A DNA stretch of 64,000 nt, from positions 2,468,106-2,532,105 of the forward strand of contig NW_002060950.1 in NCBI RefSeq assembly GCF_000150275.1. The letters run 5' to 3'. This DNA comes from Trichoplax adhaerens (lineage: Eukaryota > Placozoa > Uniplacotomia > Trichoplacea > Trichoplacidae). The notes below the pieces were generated by a model. The model made no database searches. It saw only the letters and a program-made list of their open reading frames with translations, and was not told the origin of the DNA. Both the position numbers and the translations under genes were made by a program. Positions 1 to 10,671 of the stretch are shown here, one piece after another; position 1 is the first letter of the stretch, and the number at the start of each line of letters is the position of its first letter.

Positions 1-700
1 ACAAAAAATGAATGAGATTTCTACGCTACACAGCAGTTGGTAGCTATGCAACAAGTTCAAAGTATCGAAGTATCTGTGCTGCTTTAGTTTTCACAAAACT
101 ATGTTACTACATCAATGCTATCATCATAATAATAGCAATTAATTGATAATTAGGGTATTCGCGTGCCTCAAAATAAACAAGATGAAGTTCAATAAAAAGT
201 ACAGGTCCTGTTGCAATCTAGCTACTCGTTTTTTTGCAAGAAGGAGCTCATTTGTCATTAAGCATTGCTTCAACGTGAATGTTGAGATTGCCTACATACC
301 TTCTTTCCCTTGGGTGAAACGTTACCTTCAGGGTTGATCATCAAGATTGGATTGCTTTCTAATTTTGAAACGATGAATGCGAAATGAATACTGTTGTCAT
401 CGTATGGAATATATAATAATAATATACGATGGTAGCGAGCTGTTGTAGCTAAGCAAATGTGCAACCGACGTTGCAAATGATGTCATTGCATTCACCTAGG
501 CGATCGCTATAACTTAATACCGACTACTGCGAATGATCCATACAGTCGATAGCATGCAGTATGCAAATCTCTTTCATCAAGAACTATTTGATTTTTAACG
601 GTAATTTTTTTTGAAAACAGACTATCGTGGACGTCCAGTCGGACGGATGCGTCCGTTGATTAGCATATGGTTGGAGACTGGTAGCTCAAACATGATAATC
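1..700. other. left-edge non-coding sequence
   Basis: No convincing gene is visible. The only structured item is a small GC-rich inverted repeat at about 640-655 (CGGACG, four-base loop, CGTCCG), just before the pentamer-rich tract begins. A minus-strand stretch at 300-341 can be read as a 14-codon initial exon ending at a good GTATGT donor, but no following exon could be found before the window edge. Confidence 0.4.
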
Positions 701-962
701 AATTCAATTCGTGACTGAGTCGTCCATCCGTCCACGCCATAACAGATTCTGCTCAGTACAAAAGTGGTCTCTTTGGGCCAGCGTACAGTGTACAGTGCAC
801 TTCACTACAGGATAGTACTGTACAGTGTTACGGTGGCCCAGTACCAATACAGTACAGTACTGTACGTACAATACCTGCAAGTTGCAAAGATTTTGTGGTA
901 GACCGTAGACGCATAGCGGAGTCACTCACTCATGGAGCAACTCGCTATACTAGAGTATGAAG

Positions 963-1080
963 TGCGCGCAAAGACTTTGTGCTACACACATGATTTGAAA
1001 CATGCGCAAAGGCTTTCAAGTACAAGCACACGATTTCTAGTACGAGCAAAAGACTTTGTGGTACACACACACATGATTTG
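963..1080. repeat. direct repeat of about 30 bp, two copies
   Basis: A segment reading roughly GCGCAAAGACTTTGTG followed by a TACACACATGATTT-like end occurs at about 966-995 and again at about 1046-1079. A weaker third match (AAAGATTTTGTGGTA) lies at 888-902. This suggests that the tract between the pentamer runs was itself built by local duplication. Confidence 0.6.
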
Positions 1081-1109
1081 TACTGTAGTCCGCAGACTCT
1101 TTACAAAGT

Positions 1110-1153
1110 ACAGTACTGTACAGTACAGTATGTACTGTACTGTGCTGTACTGT
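1110..1153. repeat. 21-bp inverted repeat hairpin in pentamer cluster
   Basis: The arm at 1110-1130 is the reverse complement of 1133-1153 at 19 of 21 positions, separated by only two bases (TG at 1131-1132). It is built of the TACTG/CAGTA pentamer in opposite orientations. Confidence 0.8.
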
Positions 1154-1186
1154 ACATTGTACAGTAGAGATACGGTGGTAAATACC

Positions 1187-1221
1187 GTACTGTACTGTAC
1201 ACTTAGTGTACAGTACAGCAC
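1187..1221. repeat. 17-bp inverted repeat hairpin in pentamer cluster
   Basis: The arm at 1187-1203 pairs with 1205-1221 at 16 of 17 positions around a single central base. It is preceded at 1171-1189 by a smaller inverted pair (TACGGT / ACCGTA). Confidence 0.75.
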
Positions 1222-2139
1222 TCGCAAGGACAATATTGAAAGTGTGACGCCATCGAGAAAACTACGATGCTAAAGCGCGGCTGACGCCACGTGTACGATA
1301 TGGCGCCAGTGAAAATGGTATTAACCTGATGCTGTACCATGGGCTACTACAAAAAGACATTGAGTTTACCTGCTACACTATACTGTACACTGTACGAGTA
1401 GTTTTGTTTGTTTTACTTCTGTTTGTACAGTGTGAACCAGTTCGAATCAGAGTACTTTAATGGCAGCAGTTTTGACGTACTGTACACTGTACTGTACTGT
1501 ACACTACACTGGGTACAGTACATTACTTTACTGTACTGTACTGTACAGTGTACATTGGACATGGCCATTTTTTTGGCATCAATTTGTATAACATTGATCG
1601 CAAATGTATGGCTTTAATATGTACAGATCGCTCTTGACTTGGAGATTCTATATCCGTAATGAGTGGGTAACTTTCGACGATAGAGACTTATGTGTATAGC
1701 AAAGTTGATAACGATTGGTCTTTTTGAGCGTTTTGCTTCTACTTGCTACTATTCAAACATACAGTGTACAGTATAGCACTGTCCAGTATTGAAGAAAACA
1801 GATCACCTTCAGTACGGTGACCGAGAAGGACCACTCATCTACTACCGTACAGAGGGTGTCCAAAAATTATCCCCGCGCACAAATTTAAAATTAGTATTGC
1901 CAAATCGAGCAGTAATTTGCCCAAAAAATGTACCGAAATGTACAGTAATAAATAACCTATCATAATCTGAAAAATTTAAAGCTGTAGGTTTTGTACTTTT
2001 ACAGATATTAAGCTTTAAAATAAAAAAGTTTAAATAAACGATGCTACCGATTCTACAGTACTTTCTAAACAGGATTTGACTACAGTAGATGCGAGTAAAC
2101 CTACAGTACTGTACTGTACTGTACTGTAGGCTGTCGACT

Positions 2140-3714
2140 CTCGCGCAGTTGCCTGACCGAGGCCAACAAAACTACACCTGTCCACGGTAAAAGTCGTAAA
2201 ACCAGCATACAGTAGAAGATCTTTGCATCATATCGCCTTAAAAGGCTGCATTGATCTGATTCTAGATTATAATTGGTGTCGACACTGCATGAAAATGGAC
2301 ATTAATAGAACAGAAAATCCCTCTAAAGTATAGCATGCGTACAGTGTACTCCATCTTTTCAAATCATGAGCCATGACATTCTTATACCAGCTTGTTTGTT
2401 ATTACTTGGCTTCAAAATTGAACTTGCTTAACAATACCCAACGACTGTATACAGTCCTATAGTACACAGTTGTTGCCATGTCTGCATCGCTGAGACGCAA
2501 ATAACAGCGTAACAGAGCAAGTTAACACTGAGTAAAGTACAACCGTAGTGTCAAGACATATATATATATAGAACATCGAAAGCGTACACATCTTTTCATT
2601 CGATATGGAGCACAAACCATTTCGCTATTGCAAAGATAGAAATTTCCTTTATTGTTCTGCTCCATGTACGTTTACTTGCATTACGATAACTCCGTCTACG
2701 AACAGCCTTGCATTAAAATTTCTAAACAATTGCCTTTATCATTTTCAGAAAGGGCTAATTAGATACTGCTAGTATCGTACTAGAGAATATGATCAAAACT
2801 CAGCCAGTTAGAAGTAAATAGTCATGAAGGTAAAAACTTGACAGTAAATTACATAGTATAACAAATGAAATTGAACATTTGTAAATAAAAATTTTAATAG
2901 ATCACTAGCTAAGTCTCTCACAAAGCCACTCTACTATAGCACCGTAGAAACAAATTCAGCTTCTTACACATAGTTTTTCTTCTATCATGGCTAACAAAAG
3001 AAAGGCGAATGAGGTTGCAAACAAAATTACAGTACACATAATTTAGCAATGATACAATCTGTGAAGTGGGCATAGATAGCATCATTATGGCTTGTGTTGT
3101 ATTACGATTCTATAGTCACATAGCCAGATTTTCATTACAGCATTCCAATACCAATGCATTTAATAACATCTTTTAACGCAAAAATTTTTGAATGTAAATC
3201 GGTTACTGTACAGCAAATGATAATACAACTGATTGTACGAAACTTAAAAAGAAATATAATATCAATCCTTATGTCGGGGGGAGGGGGCACTTAACAATTT
3301 CATTAAACCATCCAAAGTGGCAATAAATTTAGTTGAGCTTTGGTGCACCTTTGATATCCAAGCTTTCAAGACGATACTGCTTGATAATGTTTTCTCACGC
3401 AAAGACTGCACTATATACGATACATAAGAAATTTGGTGTGAAGTACGGATAGCTACTATAGCATAAGGATGCAATTATTACAGCCACCACATTCTTTATA
3501 GGTACAACGGGCAAATATTTTAAACACTTTTCTTTTGCTACGCTTCAGCGTTAGCATATATGTCAAGAATATATTTAAACAAATTTCTCCTACGTCCCAC
3601 CATATAGATTTTTTCATTACTTCATACGCATGCAATATTATCCACAATCTAAGTTGCGTACTAAATATCACTAATATATATTGTGCCATAAAGCAACATT
3701 AATCAGATTTAGTG
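2140..3714. other. intergenic region downstream of the B55 gene
   Basis: No coding sequence is recognised. Scattered pentamer copies (ACAGTA, TACTGTA) continue to about 2.5 kb. A short TA run is at 2559-2570 and a G-rich tract at 3275-3287. The part nearest 3714 would contain the 3' UTR of the minus-strand B55 gene, but I could not place a clear polyadenylation signal. Confidence 0.4.
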
Positions 3715-6700
3715 TCATCGTTTTTCTTGAAACAAATACAGATTATTTGTAGCTGCAACAGCTAATATATTTTCGGAGGGATGCCACGCCGCGTGAAGAA
3801 TTTTCTTATTAAAGTCCAAACTCTCAACTCCAATTTCGTCTTTCTTCCGTCTGTTTGACGACGACACATGCTTTGGCTTTAAAATACTCTTTCCTTTTAA
3901 TGTTACCTCACGAGATGCTTCAAAGCAGTTATCCCGAAGTGAATTGCGGTCAAATAATCGGAAAAAGTTGTTATACGAACCAGTCATAATACCACTGCAA
4001 AAGAGTATCCAATAAATAAAAAATCAATTGCTTCTATATATTCCATAGTTAAACAACGAAACACATCCTTACGCTAACAATCTGACCAACTTAATCAACA
4101 ATAACTAACCTATCATCACCACTCCAACAACATTCAAATTTGTCAAAAATACAATCGTTCTCGTACAGTGAGCACAACCTATTCCGCAAATACTCATGAA
4201 CATAATAAGTTTCTACTGGCTTTGAATCCATATGTAGGTCCCAAACTTTCACCGTTAGGTAATCGCGTGATATCATATAACGACCATTATGACTAAACTT
4301 TACATCTGATATAGACGCAATTATTTCCGAAAAGAAAGATCTATTATTGACATCTTCTGGCTCTTCGAATACTATGTACAAAAATGAACCAGTTGCAAAT
4401 TCATCATAAGAATTAAAAATAGTACAATATGACATGAAAGCATCAAATAAGAATAGCACTTACACTTAGCATGTTTATCACATAATGCTGCAGCCCTCAT
4501 ATCGCACAACTTAAGAGTTCCTTTGCTGCTACTATGAATGAAAACGTTACAATTGCGGGGATGAAATTCTGCACAGGTTATAACTTCTACAAGTTCTTCC
4601 ATATTGGCTGGCTTAATGTCAACAACATCTTAGAAGTAACCGTTAAAGAAATTATAAACAAGAACTGGATTGATAGAATACATTCAATTACCACAATTAA
4701 TAATCATTGCAAAATTGTATAAAATAACTGCATTCATAACATCTTTATTCAAGGATACTGAAACTTTGATCGGTTCTACTTAAATTCCAATAATTTATCC
4801 TTAAGTCGTCGGCGGATAAGTACGTTTCGTCGTCGCTATTGCACGAAATTGAATTAATATGATAAGTGTGAGCATTAGCGAAAACACGCTTTAGACTTGC
4901 TTCCACTGTTAATTCCATAGGCCTTAACACTGGGACATGAAGCTTAGTAATATTTCTTGGATCCCTCGGGAGGCCACTTTCGTCGTAACAATTTAATCCA
5001 TCGGCCCGAAATTGACGCTCAGCAACTTTCCATAATTTTATGGTTTTATCTACGGTTAACAAAGAAGAAGTGGCCATAATAGTTAATGGCTATACTGTAT
5101 GACGTGACGGAATCCTAGTAACTCTTGAATCGGCAAAGTATCGAAATATGATCAATGGATACTATAAAATTCTTTCCATATATATATTCGTAACTATCAA
5201 TCTATAACTAGGAATTTTGCGCTCAAGATCGCTTAAATTGTACCCATGAATTAGCATTGTAAAGATTTTAACTTCTAGGAGAAAATTATCCCAACGATAT
5301 CGTTAACTACATTATATTAGCCAAAACGGATCCAATTTAATGTTTCAATTTACAGAATACCGTAGGTTACACAAAACGCAAAGTTAGAGTACCCTACTTA
5401 AATCTACTTCCGATAGGCGCTACGTTAAACGCTAAGTGATACCAATACAAGATAATCAATTTATTAGATATAATCGAAATACTGCTTATCGTATCTCGTA
5501 AAATTAGTAATAACCTTAAGCTACGTCTATGTAGGGCTTAAAATCTACAAATCAATAGTCAACTTTCATAAGCTAAAACTATAGTGAAAGTACAAGACGG
5601 CCCTGTAAAAGGTACTGTATTACAGATTAATTATTATATACTGTTATTACACATACAAAATATGCAATAAGACTTTGCGTATCATTTAGTGGGGGAAAAA
5701 AAATGATGTGTTAAAGACTTAACTAGCGATGGTCACTAATTACTATGATATCTACTGCAAGATAAATGATGACCGTGACAATTCACTTAAATATTTCTCA
5801 ATCATTGAGCGATTTCAATACTGCAATTCAGTAGCCACGACGTGCAAACGCACAATCAATAAATAGCATTAATCTAATCACACAATTTCAGATTGAATAT
5901 TAAAAGATACAGAATTAAAGCATTACAGGATCATGCAGACACTTGCCAAATAGAAACTAAATTATTGAAAAATATTGTATAAAGCACTATTCAACTAGTG
6001 AACAATAGCTATCAAAAAATTATTTTGACAGTTTGAACTGCTATAAACAAAACGCTCAGTCGAGATTAGTTCATCTGGGGGAAACATCAGGTAAAAGTAA
6101 GAAAGAAATTCCCTTTTGAACCCTACTAATGGACACAATTAATTTTACGCGGCGATAAAGGTAAGTACAGAAGACTAGAAGAGAACATGGATAAAATAAA
6201 CAAGTTTTCGATTCAACAATGATGTTACAAACCGTTAGTAGATAATAAAAAATGGGCGGAATTGGGCCTTTTAAGCCAACGGATCTTGTTAATTTTTTCT
6301 TCAATTTCTAAGCTCTTCAAATAGTCAAATTCAGGCTCATGGCTTTGAAATGTACTGTATACATTATATTCTGCTCTATATGGCGGTTTCTTCGACTAAG
6401 GTGGACGATATTGAAAAAAAAGAATATTTAAAAGAACGTTTAATCAAGCATTTATTTACCGTATAAGGAAGCTTGATTTTATACAATTGCAGCTTTTCAT
6501 AGCATGCGATTGAATGAAGAATAAACTGCTAAGGTAATTAATAAGAAAATTGTCTAAATGCTATCAAGAAATCATCAAAAAGTCCATCTGGCGTGCTCTA
6601 TATTATAGTAATGTATATATAATTTTTTTGAATGGAAAAAATTAAAGGTTCTGGGAAGTAATATGTTTGCGGTAGCTTAGTGAAATAGTGGCTTTTTGTC

Positions 6701-8849
6701 TTGACATGTTTATAAGATAGATAGTGCCCACGTCCATGGCAGGCTTTCAAGACTCAATCGACTGCATTATACAATGAAAGTAAAAACAAACCAGGCAACA
6801 TACAGCTAAATAAATCGCTTAGAAAGCATTCAACTATTAATGTAGCAGATCTCTCAGAATGTGGAGAAGATGGAGGAAGCGAAGGATTTTAATAATACTT
6901 TCCATCTCTATCTTGATCGTTCATGAAATTGTAATATAATGGAACTACTGGCAGTTTATCTATTACATTGTACAGTACTTCCATTGGACTTCAATTGCGT
7001 TTAAGTTGTAGCATTAAGGTTCTATGCCAATACATACGGTAGATAGAACAAAGATTACAGATGGCGTAATAAAATAAAATCATCTATAGTCCGTTGAAGA
7101 ATCAACATTAATAAGTATAGTACAGTAAGCGATCGAGAGCCATCTATCTTGAAGAAATCCATTACATACAGTCTATGTGTCAAAGAGGTAATATCAGTCC
7201 TATCTGCATCTCCCTTGTAGACCAACAAGGAAATGGAAGTGGCAACAACTACGATCGCTTTTAGACTAGTATCAATGAATACGTCTTCCATGTCATTTTA
7301 AGTGTAGTTGAAGGTTTACATTGATATTAGAGATGTATTTTTAATTAGATTTGTTGTATTTCTATACGAGTATCTACATATTATTGATGCTGTTGTAATT
7401 TGAAAGCTTGTTTTGAATCAAGAATACTGTATAATAAACAATATTTATCGACACTTTCATGACTTTTTAATACACAGCCAGTTGGAAGAAAGTAATCCAT
7501 TAGAAAGTCAAAAATTGGCCATTTAGTTAAAATACTCTGCGCACAATTGAACAAAATCAAACACTTGGTCATTAGTAGGAATCCATACCGTGGCTTCGCG
7601 CTGGAATATGACCACGCGGCCACCTTTATCTCCGGTTGCTAATAATTCACCAGTTTGATTAAATTCCACCGTAGAAATAATATCGGCTATTGAAAAACAA
7701 GTTGATCATTAGTATTAGAAGCGAAAAATTGGATAATATAGAATTGGATTTAGGTAGACAAGTTCATCAACGACTTTGTCCAGTCTTGATGCAATATTTT
7801 AGCATTGATTTTGATACTGTAAGAAGCGTTGTGTCTAATGCGCTGGAGAAGAGGCAAGGTAGAGCTCCATTCTGCCGTCCGTATAGTATAGTAGAGTAGG
7901 GGAAGGGCATGATGTGGTCGGCTGTATACGCAGAGTACAGTAGCTACTGGTGTACAGTATGTTACGTGTACTGTATCGTATAGGAAGAGAGTTTATACAG
8001 TAGAGGTGTAGTATGTCCAAGTTGAAGAGGCAGCTTGGTCAAAGCGGCAATAAAAAAGAATGGAGGTCATCGACGATCGATTGATAAAAATGGACGTGGA
8101 AAATATTCAACTGTCATCATTGAAGGACATATGTTGAAGATATTTTCTCTTTTCTGGATGGCAAAGTGAGTGACATTGTGACAAGACAATAACAGACATA
8201 CAGTCGACTTTGATCGATTTGAACAAAAACTTTCCTAACGCTGTCAATGACTGGAGATGGAGAAAAGACAAACTGCATTTCTCGATGGTCTGTGAACTAT
8301 CTTAACAGCTCAAAGAGATAATAAAATTTGGAAAAAAGAATTTCCTGATATTGATAGTAATGCAATTAAAGTAGTTGAAGTCCCATGGTAGAATGCAAGG
8401 CAATTTTAGGGCTGAAATTGGCTATCATTTGTGCATGGTATCAAGCTTTGCCAAACTTGTGCAAAATGGGCCCCTCACTCTGTCTCTCTTCTACTCAACT
8501 GTAATAGAGTGGTACTAGTCAAAGCTTGAGGCAGATTGGGTCGAAAAGTGGGTAGTGTAGAGTACTGTAAAAAATTGGAGACTGTCCATTGTTGTGTGTT
8601 GTAGAAGAAAGTCAATCTAATCTGCTGTACACAAGAGAGAGAGAGAGAATACTATCTGTACACAAGCGCTAGCCATGACAGCCAGTTTTGCCTACTTGGT
8701 GTTGGCGCACCAATTACTGAAAGCAAAAAAACGCGACCCCTGTATTGCGATTAAATTGAGCAATTTACAGCATGGAGAGCACAACACCATTTACCTTCGG
8801 TCACTTCATCGTCAATAGTGCCTTTAACTTGTGCAAATGACCACTGCAT
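3715..8849 (-). CDS. PPP2R2: PP2A regulatory subunit B, B55 family (WD40 propeller)
   Basis: The B55 subunit joins the PP2A scaffold (A) and catalytic (C) subunits and selects substrates such as mitotic phosphoproteins. Seven coding exons, in transcript order: 8849-8795, 7686-7589, 6395-6233, 5049-4759, 4628-4464, 4371-4110, 3994-3715. All introns are GT-AG and every phase agrees, giving 437 residues (vertebrate paralogues about 447). Family landmarks include QWSFAQVKG at the N-terminus, [15 protein letters not shown] (residues 33-47), [16 protein letters not shown] in exon 3, [13 protein letters not shown] (162-174), SADDLRIN (184-191), [15 protein letters not shown] and FDKFECCW in exon 6, and [15 protein letters not shown] in exon 7. 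The start is the ATG matching the human DIQW region. An AG just upstream could accept a small extra 5' exon, so the true N-terminus may be slightly longer. Introns 1-3 are about 1.1-1.2 kb and introns 4-6 about 92-128 bp. The family call is near certain. The paralogue letter cannot be assigned. Confidence 0.97.
5050..6232 (-). other. B55 intron 3, no other feature seen
   Basis: The donor follows the codon for Asn in LLSTN (GTTTGT at 6232) and the acceptor is CCGTAG at 5051-5050; the split codon restores Asp in NDKTIKLW. Nothing else coding is recognised in this 1.18 kb. Confidence 0.8.
6396..7588 (-). other. B55 intron 2
   Basis: The donor GTATGG is at 7588 and the acceptor CTTAG ends at 6396, a phase 0 intron of 1.19 kb. 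A minus-strand open frame at 7055-7291 (78 codons) has a protein-like composition but matches no part of B55 and no family I recognise. It is more likely chance or a remnant than a cassette exon. Confidence 0.7.
7690..8391 (+). pseudogene. broken coding-like sequence inside B55 intron 1, unidentified
   Basis: I do not recognise the family. On the plus strand, 7690-7858 reads as an open, protein-like stretch (for example [17 protein letters not shown] and [10 protein letters not shown]) ending at a possible donor. After a pentamer block at about 7865-8010, a second frame from 8015 reads [20 protein letters not shown] and later [20 protein letters not shown], but it is cut by stops at 8051, 8135, 8171 and 8303. 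A shift of frame at about 8317 then gives [20 protein letters not shown] up to a stop at 8389. Amino-acid usage looks like real protein, and the stops and frame change look like decay. Alternatives are exons of an unrecognised nested gene, or chance. Confidence 0.3.
7865..8010. repeat. pentamer-rich block in B55 intron 1
   Basis: It contains several TACAGTA/TACTGTA copies, for example at about 7935, 7956 and 7967, and starts with a GCCGTCCGT element. Similar TCCGTCC-type elements lie beside the clusters near 645-735 and 9935. It sits exactly between two coding-like pieces, as an insertion would. Confidence 0.6.
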
Positions 8850-9809
8850 ATCTCCGCTTTCTACTCCAATGAAAGAAGGACGATTAGGAAATGTTTGAAT
8901 TATGACGGTGGAAAAAACTCACGGTACATTATTTCAACTAAATTGACGTTAATGTGGAGAAAACTCGACGCACAGGCTTATAATCAGCTTACTTGGGTAA
9001 AGTGAAACACTGACACTAAATCCACTGTACTATGCATGCGATAATGCTTGTGCTTGCAGTCTAGCCTTGACTCATACAGTACTCAACGTACAGTACTACC
9101 ACCGCGCTACAGTGTCAGGATACCCTGGACTGTACTGTACACTCTCCACTTTTCCCTGGCCCCGCTAACGCGGAATTACTGTACTTTGTACTGTAGACAC
9201 CACAGTACAATCCACTACTGTAGTCAACCGCTTTTTCTTTCTTTTGCTAATTAGGCAGACTGCGCACAGACAACTGAGACAAGCGCGTCAATGCTGGAGA
9301 GAAAAAATAATTATTATTATTATTATTTATTATTATTATTAGTAGTAGTAGTAGTAGTAGTAGTCGTATTCCATTAGACATTATACTGCATCGATATGAA
9401 GTTTTCTGTTGCCAATCCAAGGCGTCTTGATTTTTCGCCCTCCTGATTGACGGATTCATCATTCAGTTGGTTCTATGCCTAGATCATTCATACTACTGTG
9501 TATATATGTTATATACAGAGAGAGAAATAGAGACACTACAATCCAATACAACAGCAGTCAAGTCACGCACTCGTTAAAACCAAGTTAGTTGACCGTGGTT
9601 CAGTAGTGTACTGTACTGTACTGCTGGGTCATACTTGGAAATTACAGTGCGTACTGTACTGTACGTACAGTATCATGGCGCCGGAGCGGCAAGCTGCAGT
9701 ATGGTTATAATTTCAGGGAATTTACTGTCAAAACAAAAATTGTTTCTTTTTTTGGTGCCTATCTACAGTATAGTACAGTACACATGGTCAAAAGAACCCA
9801 CGTATAACC
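8850..9809. other. upstream region of the B55 gene, pentamer-rich
   Basis: It lies between the first B55 coding exon and the candidate plus-strand gene, and so would hold the promoter of B55 and perhaps a bidirectional promoter. Pentamer runs occur at about 9077-9093, 9130-9141, 9178-9230, 9605-9625 and 9650-9672, again in both orientations. No TATA box or other core element could be assigned. Confidence 0.5.
9308..9363. repeat. compound trinucleotide microsatellite (ATT)n(AGT)n
   Basis: About eleven ATT units with one slip (9308-9340) run directly into about eight AGT units (9341-9363). Confidence 0.95.
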
Positions 9810-10240
9810 ATGGCCGAACTACTGCAAGAAAAGCTTTTCTGTGAGTCTATGGCCAAACTCAGTACAAGACAGCCCCATCAAAAGGTCCACTCAGCCCAGA
9901 ATGGAACTGGGTCTACACTGTAGAATGAGTCTATCGGTCCGTCCACTACTGTATGGATGCTTTCATCATAACACTCTTTTCTTCCTTTCTTTTTACTCAA
10001 GTCAACTGGACTGAATCAGTAGAGACCCTGTATGAATCGGCAGCTTCTAAAGAGACAATAAGCAAAGAGAGAATTTCCTTTTCTGACAAGTCCCTGACTG
10101 AATGGACTGAACACTGTACAGTATACAGTATACAGTACTACACTACTCATCCAATTTTCTTGATTGCTGGAACTCCGCAGTCCCGTATGACTGTAGTGAA
10201 TACAGTGTACAGTGTATAGTACTGTACAGTACAGTATTAT
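9600..10240. repeat. pentamer runs around the candidate plus-strand gene
   Basis: TACTG/CAGTA runs in both orientations occur at about 9605-9625, 9650-9672, 9765-9782, 10112-10138 and 10198-10236. The last two lie directly after the candidate second exon. The unit is the same as in the 0.8-2.1 kb cluster. Confidence 0.8.
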
Positions 10241-10671
10241 GCATGCTCGAGAATGAAGATAGAAAATTCTCTTGATTCCTAGTCCTAAACGAAAGACGGA
10301 CACGGAAAGGGCTATGGTGGAAGAGAGTACACCTGATTAAAAGCGTATTTTAATTCGCTTTGACCAGCCTTTCAAGATAGGGGGAATAAAGCACAATTTG
10401 GATCTTGAACGCAGTTGATCTAACTTGATTGTAACTTACTGACGGTAGTAGGATAGAGTAAGATATGGTCGACCTTCTTACTGTACTGTACTCTCTACAT
10501 TGTACAATGCACATTGGTATACTAAACTGTAACATCAATGCTAGATTCTTCAGCTTTAGCAAGCAAACAGTAAATTACCAAAAAGATGCACGTAGTCAAG
10601 CTATTCATCGACTTGAAGGTGTGGATATTCTGTGCAAACATGCATCGTATTCCAACTTTTATTATAGCTAG
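9810..10671 (+). CDS. candidate small spliced gene, unidentified product
   Basis: I do not recognise the family. Three pieces splice in consistent phase: 9810-9840, 10002-10115 and 10571-10671, total 81 codons. The first begins with ATG in an ACCATGGCC context (MAELLQEKLF) and ends at a GTGAGT donor. The second follows a strong pyrimidine tract and CAAG acceptor, and its peptide (NWTESVETLYESAA, SKERISFSDKSLTEW) is hydrophilic and protein-like. The third (DARSQAIHRLEGVDILCKHA) joins in phase 1 and ends at TAG. The second exon ends where a pentamer run starts (GTACAG used as donor), which is weak. Exons 1 and 2 are more believable than exon 3. It is divergent from B55 and could instead be a remnant. 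Confidence 0.35.

Larger units (their letters stand above)
780..2130. repeat. cluster of inverted TACTG/CAGTA pentamer runs
   Basis: Short runs of the pentamer TACTG on the plus strand alternate with runs of its complement CAGTA, so that many junctions read as the palindrome GTACAGTACTGTAC. Dense blocks lie at about 785-870, 1075-1225, 1378-1395, 1480-1555 and 2100-2130, with single copies between. The runs are short and imperfect, unlike an ordinary uninterrupted microsatellite. Open reading frames across them (for example 932-1273 on plus and 982-1233 on minus) translate the repeat and are not taken as genes. The sequence around them is visibly richer in G+C and CpG than the DNA beyond 14 kb. 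Confidence 0.85.
7687..8794 (-). other. B55 intron 1
   Basis: The donor GTAAAT is at 8794 and the acceptor TTCAATAG ends at 7687, a phase 1 intron of 1.11 kb; the split codon gives Ala in TEADIIS. It holds plus-strand coding-like remnants and a pentamer block, listed separately. Confidence 0.85.

Noticed and set aside
300-341. Possible minus-strand initial exon of 14 codons (MINPEGNVSPKGKK) with a GTATGT donor
   Set aside because: No compatible second exon is visible before the window edge, and the segment is too short to judge alone.
932-1273. Open frames of 113 codons (plus) and 83 codons (minus) over the pentamer cluster
   Set aside because: The peptides are translations of the repeat (Tyr-Cys-Thr-Val strings in both directions). 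A pentamer run has a period of 15 bases in any frame and easily lacks stops.
1436-1450. tRNA-like B box (AGTTCGAATC)
   Set aside because: No matching A box or cloverleaf stems could be found around it.
7055-7291. 78-codon minus-strand frame in B55 intron 2
   Set aside because: It looks protein-like but matches no B55 sequence. B55 exons 2 and 3 join perfectly without it, and no splice sites frame it convincingly.
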